Assembly (NCBI GenBank): GCA_031841125.1 | Contig: CM063106.1 | Coordinates: forward strand, 74,264,101 to 74,328,100 | Length of the DNA stretch: 64,000 nt | Direction: 5' to 3' | DNA from: Acanthococcus lagerstroemiae | Taxonomy: Eukaryota; Arthropoda; Insecta; Hemiptera; Eriococcidae | In this document: positions 56,480 to 64,000 of the stretch, in pieces | How the letters are laid out: each line of letters starts with the position of its first letter | Position numbering within the stretch: the first letter of the stretch is position 1 | The notes under the pieces: generated by a model | Told to the model about the DNA's origin: nothing | Seen by the model: only the letters and a program-made list of their open reading frames with translations | The model's database searches: none | Translations under genes and position numbers: made by a program

Positions 56480-57625
56480 CCTAATCTTCCTGCCTATGAG
56501 TATCTCTTTAACCCTTCAAACTAAACCCCTGTTCCTAAATCCTCACAGCACTTACGTTCACACTTTGAAAAGACACTGTCCCGTACCTGTTCCTACAATT
56601 CACTACCCAAAATCTATGCATCATCCCCACGCTGGTTGTTCAAGCTTCCCCCATGCAATTTTGAACTTACAGAATTCCCTAAAACATATACACCCCTAAG
56701 TTTATCGGATACATTTGCAAGAAATTCTGAACCGCTTTCCAGATTAGATCCTATGATTCACTGATGATTCATTCCATAGATAGTCTACTACAATCCTTCC
56801 GACTTAAAAACACAGCTTCCATCTACACAGCCAAACTTTATGCTATCCTACAGTGCCTAGTCACGATCTCCTCGCCCGAAGACTCACTCATCCCCACCCA
56901 CTATCTGGTCCTCTCGAATTCACTTTCCTCCTTAAGGTCTATTTCTGATCGCCGTTCAACGCACGCTCTTGTCCAACGCATCCATCTCGTTCTCCATCTC
57001 ATTTCCTTCACTAAGATCATTTCACTCATCTAGATCTCATGTCATATTGGTATCCCAGGAAATGACGCATTTGATCAAGCAGCACATCAAGCTATACACA
57101 GCTCCCCATATGTCACTCGTCACCTCCCTATCTCAACAGATCTCACTTCCGCCATTTTACGTAAGTGGTTCAAAGAGTGGCGGCATCAAGCCTCTCGGCA
57201 CAACAAGCTCGCACACAACAAGCTCGCACACATCAAGCTTATACCTGTCCCCTGGTCAAGGTCCCAACGTTCCTCCCACCGCGCGGAAGGTATCATCACC
57301 CGCCTAAGGATTGGATATAGACGCCTCACACATACGCATCTTCTCACTAACCTTCATCCCGTCAACTGCCCACACTGTGAATATAAAGACGCTCTCATCG
57401 TGTACTACCTCTTCTCATGCCCCTCCCTCACCTGCCTTCATAACTCTCACCACGTCCCCCATAGTTGAATTTTGGCCCTCTCCAACTCCCACAAGCACAT
57501 AAAAAACTCCCTCACCTACCTTTCCGCTGCTGGATACCTCTGCGACATATAGACGACAATCTTGTCCGAGCCCATAGCCCGAGAGTGTAGCACGGTGGTT
57601 TGATGATAATAAAATTAAAAATAAA
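56480..57625 (+). pseudogene. I-like LINE 3' part: RNase H and C-terminus
   Basis: Sense across several frames shows an RNase H domain: TASIYTAKLYAILQCL near 56813 (the E position reads K), LVLSNSLSSLRSI near 56910 (the D-S motif changed to N-S), and SCHIGIPGNDAFDQAAHQA near 57040 (catalytic D/N region). After it come WFKEWRHQ and a TRLRIGYRRLTHTHLL block. NCPHCEYKDALIVYYLFSCPS near 57365 resembles the C-terminal zinc knuckle of I-group elements. It ends near an ATGATAATAAAATTAAAAAT tail (57602-57621). The RT is absent. Inserted in LINE copy II together with flanking DNA of unknown origin. Confidence 0.78.
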
Positions 57626-58140
57626 AACCCTTAGACGGTCCGGCGACGGCCAGCGGCCTTTATATATCCTGGCGTTATCGGCGAACCTCCTTATCGCTCT
57701 TGGTTATCGATCTTTCATTCTGTTACTCGAACCTTATCGATCGTTCTTCAATCATCTCGAGTATGGATATGAGACCTGGACAACAGGGACCCAAGAAAGA
57801 AAAAGAATAGAAGCTTTTTAAATGTGATGTTATCGGCGAATATGGAAAATCAAATGCATATAGAAAAGATCAGGAATGAGGATGTATCGAGACGAATAGG
57901 AAGGGAAAGAGAAATTTGGAATATAATTGTTCAGAGAAGAGTGAGAATAATAGATCAAAATATAATACTTCCAGAGATATTGTAATTACTGCTACAGGGA
58001 ATGGTTGAGAGAAAACACTGGAAAGGAAGGCAAAACATGATCTATGAAGATCCCGATCATGAAGAATGCAAATTGTAAATTATTTTCAAAAATGAAAAGA
58101 TAGTACAACAGACAAAAAAGTGGAGATACGCAACCTACTA

Positions 58141-58849
58141 TCGAGGGCTGTGGTCGAGGGACTGAGGAAAATATCATCATCATTTTATCAATAAAAAATA
58201 TGGAACCCTACTTCATGAACGTCCCTCGTAAACAGAACAACAATGATAACCAATAAAAAAGAAAATTTGTTGATTTAGAGTGCAAAAGACGTAGCTTGGC
58301 AAGAAATAACGATTTTAATGTTTCAGTGTCACGCGCGTAGTTTCATCGCTGCGTTACGCGGAGTGCCAAGCGATATCAACCGCGATGCCTACGGGCACTC
58401 TTGTACATGTGTTTTTCGAAATTCAATCTCAAGTTTGCCCATCTTATTGTTATCCAATTTGATTGAAATTTCCAGGAAAAATTTTTGCACTCAAAGGAAA
58501 AAATTTGGCGGGAGAGGGCGGAGACAGAGAGAAATTCGAAGTTTTTCCGTTTTTGGCACGAAAAAGTTGCATCCTATCAAGTAGGGTTACTGATTAGATT
58601 CATAAATTACATAAAACCAATTAAGTACGTTCCTTCGAAAATACAGCGGGATTCCTTTTTCCCAATGTAACAGAAAATACATACTTTTCTGCAACAAAAT
58701 TTTTAAAATTCACAAAAATAACATCAAAACAGTGCACAAATTTTCGGCTTTGCTTGTTGCTAGAAAGTTACAGTGAATGCTTGTAATATCTTTAGCTTCA
58801 TTGCAGTGTGGGCTATTAGAAGCCACACAATGATGATCGGACATTGGGA
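58141..58849. other. Unassigned spacer, no gene seen
   Basis: No domain recognised. The GC-richer patch at 58325-58420 gives an 88-codon frame without motif support. Confidence 0.4.
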
Positions 58850-58905
58850 TTTAATAATAATAATAATATATTTTCAAAAATGATACTTCGAGTTTTAACA
58901 TTGGT

Positions 58906-58945
58906 CTGACCCCCCAATGGCCTAATTGGCCCGAATGGGGGTCAG
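58906..58945 (-). other. Stem-loop near LINE 3' end
   Basis: CTGACCCCC at 58906-58914 pairs with GGGGGTCAG ending at 58945, and an inner GGCC-TAATT-GGCC hairpin lies at about 58919-58931. The position just before the ATT tail of the CR1-like element suggests a recognition hairpin for its RT, as known for 3' ends of some LINEs; this role is inferred. Confidence 0.6.
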
Positions 58946-59346
58946 TGTATGTGACTACTACATAATAAACATGCATTAAATCAGACAAATTGGACATGAA
59001 AATGAATCCCAGTATAGATAACATAAAAATAAAAATAAAAATTAATCACGGTAACACAATACAAATTTGCCAATAAACAGGTATACCAAACTGCAGAAAT
59101 GGAACAGGAAAGATAACAACAAAAGTAATAAATAACAACAGTAAAGTAAAGTAATAAACTAATAACAGCAGAATAACAACATCAAAAATATAAGAGAACA
59201 GGGGAAGAAACAATGGACGATGGAGAAACAATGGGAGCGATGGAGAAACAATAGGTACGGTAATTGATAGTAATGGGTAGTAAAAGTAGTGATAAGTAAC
59301 CGGCGCACGCGCGCCTCCACTGCTGCTTCCACTCACTACCTTGTCA

Positions 59347-60852
59347 CTACTGCATTTTCGCTTGGAGAAAGGCACCCACTTCGTTTTTGAATTTTTTGAC
59401 CTTTTTTATCTTCTCCCTGGGGTCAAGGTGCTGAGGTTCCGCCGTAAGGTTACTAAGGTTGCGTATGGATAGGGGCAGCGCGTTGAATTGCTTGGGGAGT
59501 TCATATTCAAATTGTTTCCTACAGCTTTCCTTGATGTACTCCGGCTGTGCCAGCAACACTTCCGACCCTGCCCTCGTCCTACCTGTGCGTTTGTGGGTAT
59601 CAAACTGTTCCGGATGACTTACAACGTATGTGCACCCAACCAGTGTGTATAGCTCATCGATTGTGTATATGCCCAACTCATTAAATTTCTTTTGCGTGCT
59701 TTTTGCTTCATTTAACCCTTCCGGTCCATAGATGTTCCTCACTGTTTTTCTTTGCAAAACTCTGATGGGTTCGAGATGCAGGCTGGCAGCGTTTCCCCAA
59801 AGTATAATTCCGTATCTTAGTACTGACTCGTATAGGGCCTTGTAAATTTTAACTAAGTGTGGCCTTGCAAAGTAGTTTCCCAGGTGATAAAAGAGGTAAT
59901 TCAATTGTCTGAGATGTTTCTGCGCTTTGGCCAGCTGGGGGCCCCACGTTAATTTAGAATCAAATAATACGCCCAGATATTTTATCTCTGCAACTCTTTT
60001 TATTGCTGTTCTGTGACCATTATGGTCCGGAATCACTATCCTCCCATCAAATCTGTCGTTGTCCTTCTTGTGGCCATACACAATAAAGTTGGATTTTCCT
60101 AGGTTGACCTGCATACCATTCTCTGAATACCATTTGGCTACTTTTTCCAGATCACAGTTGATTTGGGTACACAGTTTCTGTCTCTCAGTTCCCCGGTAAA
60201 CTATGGCCGCATCGTCAGCAAAGCAGATCAGACTGCCTGTAAGGCCCATGTCACACAGTTCATTGACATAGATGGTGAAGAGTAATGGCCCCAGGCAGCT
60301 TCCTTGTGGTACCCCCCTTTTCACCTGCAGTGGATTGCTCAATTTCCCTGAAATTTCGACTACCGTTTCCCTTCCCTCCAAGTAGCTCTTGAACCAGGCT
60401 AAGACAAAATCGCGTATTCCCCATCTTTCCATCTTTTCCAGAAGCTTTCCATGATCGATTGTGTCAAAGGCTTTCTTTATGTCGATGTATACTCCCACAG
60501 TGTGCATGTTCCAGTTAATACCTTGATTGATGCACCTCAGGTGGTTTGCCATGGCTTCCGTTGTCCCCCTTCCCTCAATGAATCCAAATTGATTGTTGGA
60601 CAGAAGGTGCTTCGAATTCAAGTATTGTATTAGCCGTTTGTACATTAGCTTTTCAAATAATTTCGATAGAGGTGAGAGTAGCGCTATAGGTCTGTAGTTT
60701 GCCACGTTGTGCTTATCGCCGGATTTGTGGACGGGTACTACTTTGGCAGTCTTGAATACTTTAGGAAAGGTCCCCTCAGTGACCGAGGTGTACCAAAATT
60801 TCGGGAGAAAACTGATTATTTTGGGTACATTGAGCCCTCTAAGGGAGATGCT
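59347..60852 (-). CDS. CR1-like reverse transcriptase, partial ORF2
   Basis: An uninterrupted frame of 501 codons runs from an upstream in-frame stop at 60853-60855 to the stop at 59347. The conventional start is missing because the element is truncated; a GTG at 60703-60705 lies mid-domain and is not a real start. RT motifs in order: KVVPVHKSGDKHNVANYRPI, SKLFEKLMYKRL, NQFGFIEGRGTTEA, VYIDIKKAFDTIDH (first catalytic Asp), KRGVPQGSCLGPLLF, CFADDAAIVY (catalytic Asp pair intact), NLGKSNFIVYG, EIKYLGVLFDSKL, then a C-terminal domain of about 200 residues. There is no RNase H. This fits CR1/Rex1/Jockey-like ORF2; CR1-like is my best guess. An intact catalytic domain among ruined relatives suggests a recent insertion. 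Confidence 0.88.
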   Translation of the reverse strand, partial: SISLRGLNVPKIISFLPKFWYTSVTEGTFPKVFKTAKVVPVHKSGDKHNVANYRPIALLSPLSKLFEKLMYKRLIQYLNSKHLLSNNQFGFIEGRGTTEAMANHLRCINQGINWNMHTVGVYIDIKKAFDTIDHGKLLEKMERWGIRDFVLAWFKSYLEGRETVVEISGKLSNPLQVKRGVPQGSCLGPLLFTIYVNELCDMGLTGSLICFADDAAIVYRGTERQKLCTQINCDLEKVAKWYSENGMQVNLGKSNFIVYGHKKDNDRFDGRIVIPDHNGHRTAIKRVAEIKYLGVLFDSKLTWGPQLAKAQKHLRQLNYLFYHLGNYFARPHLVKIYKALYESVLRYGIILWGNAASLHLEPIRVLQRKTVRNIYGPEGLNEAKSTQKKFNELGIYTIDELYTLVGCTYVVSHPEQFDTHKRTGRTRAGSEVLLAQPEYIKESCRKQFEYELPKQFNALPLSIRNLSNLTAEPQHLDPREKIKKVKKFKNEVGAFLQAKMQ

Positions 60853-60965
60853 CTACCAGGATCACTGTAGAATTTTATTGCCTTGGCTGGGGAGCCGGTC
60901 CGAAAAAGTTTGTGAAAAAATGGAAACGTTTGTCGGAAATATTGTCCATCTCAAGCTTCAATTAT

Positions 60966-62289
60966 TCTAGACGCTGTGGAATACTCTCACTGATATCCTT
61001 ACGGTATAAATTTGCAATCGGAGCGCGCAGTTGGGAACGGATCGAATGGCCGAAACGAGGGGCGTGTAGGGAGTTCGCCGGTGAGATAAAAATATCGAAT
61101 AATGCGAAGTAATCGCTTAATAGGGTAGTAAAATTATACCGAAGTGATTCGTACAGTTAATAGCGGTTCCCGGAATGAGGCACCGCGATGGCTTTAATTA
61201 CTGCGACTCGCATTTCGTAGGACGTACAGCGATTACCGACCCGAGCCGCTCGTGTTTCGTTCGCCGCTGAAGCAGCACCGCCGGCGGCAGCGTCGACAAC
61301 GACAACACAACGAAGATGCGAAAAAAATTTAGTGACTTTATTTACGTCCAATTTATAATACGATGAATCTTCCCTCCGCATTAAATTCAATCTCGCGGCG
61401 AAAAAAATACGTTTCGGCTGGTCACGGGAGCATAACCTTTCGCCAAGAATTCAAGACTATCATCGAATTAAGGAGGAAACCGGCAGCAGATTTATATCCG
61501 ATATAAAGCTGGCCTCCTTTAAAAATTCCCGTCGACGCGGACTCGAGGGGAAAATTTAGTAGTCAGAAAACCATTAAGGCGAACAGTTCATCGTCGAGTA
61601 CCGGAGTACCATCTACAGGAGAGCGCAGAGAAAAAGAAAAACGCAAAATAACGTCTCAGTCTCAACCGCACCTAAGTTAGTGTACCCGTATATAACAAAA
61701 TAAAAACGGGCTTTCCTCTTACCCTCAGAGTCTGTGTATCGCATCTGCCAGCAGAATTCGCGGTTTTTATGGTTTTATCGACGTCGAGGCGCGTCTTCCA
61801 AACCTCCACTTTTCCAGCGCCCGCGTCCGCCATCTCGCTTATCATTTTTTAATGAATGAAAACGAGTAGTATGCGTTTTGAGTGGGTACGAATTCAATTG
61901 AACGTAAGGTGTGTATGCTCAAATCGACCTCGTGCTATGTCGAGTCGTCTGTTTGCAAGACTGCTTGAGAGAAAATCGAGTGTTGTCAAATTTTTCCTCT
62001 CCTCTCGTTCGCCGTGTAGCTACTTTTCAACCTCGCCACTCGAAATGGTCGCTTTCGAATTTCCTCGGAAATTATTTTTCGCTCAACGGTGTACAGATAC
62101 TCGTATATTCTTTCCATCGTATCATAAAAGCTTCATCTCTGACGTTTAAAGCGCAGTGAAAGATAAATGAAGCAAATAACACCGCGCCCTTAACTGAAAT
62201 GCAATCTTAGATCGACTGAAATGCAATGGAAAATTGTTATAAAACACGACAGGATATCTGTCGAAACTTATTCTCTGATCTTGGGTGAT
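60966..62289. other. CpG-rich low-repeat block, no gene established
   Basis: From about 61000 to 62100 CG dinucleotides are frequent and obvious repeats are absent, for example 61190-61300 with several CGCCG/GCGGC words. This is the most host-like sequence in the window. Frames of 60-97 codons show no domain. It could include a promoter, untranslated exon or conserved element, but nothing proves it. Confidence 0.35.
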
Positions 62290-62845
62290 TTTTTTTCTCT
62301 CAGTCTGGCATGGTTGATTTCCTCCTCTGGGTGTGCTATCTCGGCGTGGTGAGGGGCCTAAAGAAAAAACTATAAGCACGTAGGAGAAGGAAAACTCCTA
62401 ACCCTGATGAAAGCAAGAGGAAACTCTGGAAATGTGTCTCCACCACAACAATTCTGATGGCAACTCACCAAATATGAATAATAATTCCGGACGTAAAAAA
62501 TATCCCATTCGGATACCCTCGCGGAGACTACCTAGTGAGAAACTATCCGAATCGAGAATAGGGACATGGAATGTAAGGGCACTGAATGGTGTAGATAAAT
62601 TAGAGAACTTGAAGAAGAGATGAAAATATTAAAGTTAGATATAACTGGAATTAGTGAAGTGAGGTGGCCAGAAGATAGGGAAGTATAGATTAATACAGCG
62701 GCGAAAAGAGAGAAAGCGGACGTAGGTATTATGAAGAAAAGTGTAGGGAATAGAGCGCAAAGTTATACTCTACATACTGAGAGAATATTAATGATAAAAA
62801 TTTCTGCTAAACCAGTATCTTTAGTAATAGTCCAAGTATATATAT
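62290..62845 (+). pseudogene. RTE-like LINE copy III: 5' region and endonuclease start
   Basis: After a likely 5' untranslated segment (GTGTGCTATCTCGGCGTGGT near 62327), sense from 62474 reads into SRIGTWNVRALNGVDKLEN, the N-terminal signature of an APE-type endonuclease (G-T-W-N-V-R). It then continues in another frame as LELV/GISEVRW-like sequence and KKSVGNRAQSYTLHTERIL-like sequence. It stops abruptly at a VQVYI block near 62840, where an LTR element begins. It supplies the 5' end missing from copies I and II and indicates that the LINE family once had full-length copies. Confidence 0.8.
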
Positions 62846-63241
62846 AAGACGAACAGGCGATACCTCGGGCTTGCCTTATCTATCGCTAGCCGAAGTCGAC
62901 CGGTCAGGCATGATCTGGCAAGATATGACAATTCCTGTATGGACATGCTCTGATATTCGGCAGTACACATACGATGCTTGTACGATACACTTAAGTACTG
63001 TAACGCTTATAATAATTATTATTTACAATATTTATAATATAAAAACGTGCTGGTTAACGGTGAGGTAACTTCGCTGCTATTCAGGTAGGTCATCTGTTAG
63101 TTGACATTTAATTATGTGTACTCTTTTACATGTGCCTTATGCCATGTTATTTAATAAATTTCAGTTTCAACACTGCATTTCTTGCGTCGTGCTTTTGTAA
63201 GTTTGATTTCGACTTATAAATAGCAGCTTCACTGCTTCGCC
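62846..63241 (+). mobile_element. LTR/leader region of a Ty3/gypsy-like element
   Basis: The sequence between the interrupted LINE endonuclease and the gag frame has the features of an LTR and leader. An AATAAA signal lies at about 63151, and it shows no similarity to the LINE. Exact LTR ends and a primer-binding site could not be identified, so only the placement, not the boundaries, is supported. Confidence 0.45.
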
Positions 63242-64000
63242 ATGCCAACTCGAGTCCGGTTCCGGTTTACATTCGAAGTATCTGCCGATCCAAAAACATC
63301 GATTTTGAAAGTCAAACAAATTCAGATTGGGAAAACGGAAGAAACGTATCTGTTTCCACCTGAACTACAACCGTTATCTCTTCACCCGGAACTCCAAGGG
63401 CTCCAAATCGTTAAATCCGTCACAAAGTCTTTAACTAAACGAAACCAGTTTAGAAATGTGAATGTTACGCTGCCTGACGAGATTGCAAAACTCTATTTCG
63501 ACACCGAGGAAAATGTTTGCTTCAAGGAACATTACTTAGAAGAATATTTCTCTGATGATGACGTTTCGTCACTTGGTTCCAGTTCCAATGCTACCAGAGG
63601 TGCTTCCAACACTGCTCAAACCCACGCCGACCACCGTACAAAACCGCTACAATCTATCGTTAAGGATATGGTCATTGATAAATTCACAGGGAAAAATCAG
63701 AGTGTCGTCCCGTGGCTCACAATATTCGAGCGCGAGTGTCGACGGCTAGAGATAGGTGATGGCAAGTATTCCGAAGCTTTACGTTTATTTTTAGAAGGCT
63801 CAGCTGCCGAATGGTTCTCGCTCTCATTAAAAGTAATGTCCATTAATGATCCATGGGATGCGTGGAAACAATCTATGATTGATTCATTTGGTGACCGCGG
63901 CTGGTCCGACGTTAGCTACGCATTTTCCTTTCGATATGTAAATGGTACATTGAATGAATATGTTCTAAAAAAATTAAACCTCCTTTTAGACGTTGAGCCG
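63242..64000 (+). CDS. Retrotransposon gag, Ty3/gypsy-like, 5' part
   Basis: A frame starting at ATG 63242 stays open for 253 codons to the window edge. The N-terminal 130 residues are unassigned and end in an acidic/serine stretch (YFSDDDVSSLGSSS, about 102-115). Then comes a capsid-type segment: DKFTGKNQSVVPWLTIFERE (about 145-165), EALRLFLEGSAAEWF (about 178-192), a DPWDAWKQSMIDSFGD block (about 203-218) and SFRYVNGTLNEYVLKKLN (about 230-247). This order (F-x-G-K...W...FE, A-x-x-WF, W-x-x-F-x-x-x-F) is that of the retrotransposon gag family that forms the capsid of Ty3/gypsy particles. No frameshift is visible. Pol should follow beyond the window. Confidence 0.8.
   Translation, partial: MPTRVRFRFTFEVSADPKTSILKVKQIQIGKTEETYLFPPELQPLSLHPELQGLQIVKSVTKSLTKRNQFRNVNVTLPDEIAKLYFDTEENVCFKEHYLEEYFSDDDVSSLGSSSNATRGASNTAQTHADHRTKPLQSIVKDMVIDKFTGKNQSVVPWLTIFERECRRLEIGDGKYSEALRLFLEGSAAEWFSLSLKVMSINDPWDAWKQSMIDSFGDRGWSDVSYAFSFRYVNGTLNEYVLKKLNLLLDVEP

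Larger units (their letters stand above)
53765..58140 (+). pseudogene. RTE-like LINE copy II (family 1), interrupted
   Basis: Endonuclease sense runs near 53930-54110 (ENERESRLIEL, LVIGNTLFKTHERRKYTYN). The linker surrounds the MITE at 54424-54601. RT runs from about 54960 to 56060, with VYELICKMYKEGE near 55140 and an active-site region reading IKFANDVAVA near 55720, where Asn replaces the first catalytic Asp. It is then interrupted by inserted DNA (about 56070-57755). The C-terminal domain resumes at about 57760 (YGYETWTTGTQERKRIEAF, VQRRVRIIDQNI) and ends near 58140. There are many stops. It preserves the uninterrupted site corresponding to the 37213 MITE insertion in copy I. Confidence 0.82.
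58850..60965 (-). mobile_element. CR1-like LINE, 5'-truncated, best preserved in window
   Basis: On the minus strand the element begins within the pre-RT region (an FFTNFFGPAP-like piece around 60910-60950, out of frame with the rest). It runs through a long RT open frame and a roughly 430-bp AT-rich 3' untranslated region. It probably ends at a 40-nt stem-loop (58906-58945) followed by a short ATT microsatellite (58851-58864), a kind of tail seen in CR1/L2-type LINEs. The 3' boundary is inferred, and no TSD was identified. Confidence 0.7.

Noticed and set aside
59406..59603. Small minus-strand frame inside the CR1-like ORF
   Set aside because: It is an out-of-frame shadow of the 501-codon RT frame.

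Overview
This window looks like a gene-poor, AT-rich stretch of an animal nuclear genome, most probably an insect or other arthropod. The signs are tRNA-headed SINEs with target-site duplications (TSDs), RTE-, CR1- and I/LOA-like non-LTR retrotransposons, Ty3/gypsy remnants, mariner, pogo-like and hAT DNA transposons, and many MITEs. I see no bacterial operon structure, no CRISPR array, no rRNA, no functional tRNA gene and no convincing host protein-coding exon. Almost all recognisable coding sequence belongs to mobile elements, and most of it is broken.

Layout. 0-5.3 kb: a full-length and a truncated copy of one tRNA-derived SINE, both with perfect TSDs; degenerate GGCTC-type simple repeats; a dead Ty3/gypsy reverse transcriptase (RT); an RTE-like RT scrap. 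5.9-7.1 kb: short direct repeats, then a higher-order satellite array (three 299-bp dimers). 8-10.1 kb: a 918-bp pogo-like element with a psq-type helix-turn-helix remnant, LTR/PBS-like direct repeats with a MITE nested in one of them, and a 128-bp foldback. 12-13.9 kb: a decayed non-LTR element with RT, RNase H and a C-terminal zinc knuckle. 15.1-20.8 kb: four inverted-repeat elements, one carrying a PHD-like finger remnant, plus a second copy of one of them. 24-34 kb: two hAT MITEs with 8-bp TSDs, a GC-rich coding-like relic, a mariner C-terminus and an RTE scrap. 36.9-43.1 kb: one RTE-like retrotransposon broken by at least five later insertions (MITE, solo-LTR candidate, pogo-like element, hAT element, hAT-like MITE), followed by a second 3' end of the same family. 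44-53 kb: MITEs, tandem repeats and foldbacks. 53.8-58.1 kb: a second RTE copy, itself interrupted by a MITE and by an I-like retrotransposon. 58.8-61 kb: a CR1-like element with a 501-codon open frame, the best-preserved RT here. 62.3-64 kb: the 5' end of a third RTE copy, cut by an LTR retrotransposon whose gag frame is open to the window edge.

The most interesting pattern is a set of roughly 0.6-0.9-kb elements at 8.1, 17.6, 20.1, 38.9 and 50.2 kb, with a possible relative at 15.1 kb. In each, a short terminal word recurs several times inside the element in both orientations. The words differ from element to element, although those at 20.1 and 50.2 kb share one. Three of these elements carry remnants of the two domains found at opposite ends of pogo-type transposases: a psq HTH in one and PHD-like fingers in two. 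This suggests several distinct pogo-like lineages with multiplied transposase-binding sites. A second pattern is fine-scale stratigraphy: related undisturbed copies inside the window act as empty-site controls for several insertions.
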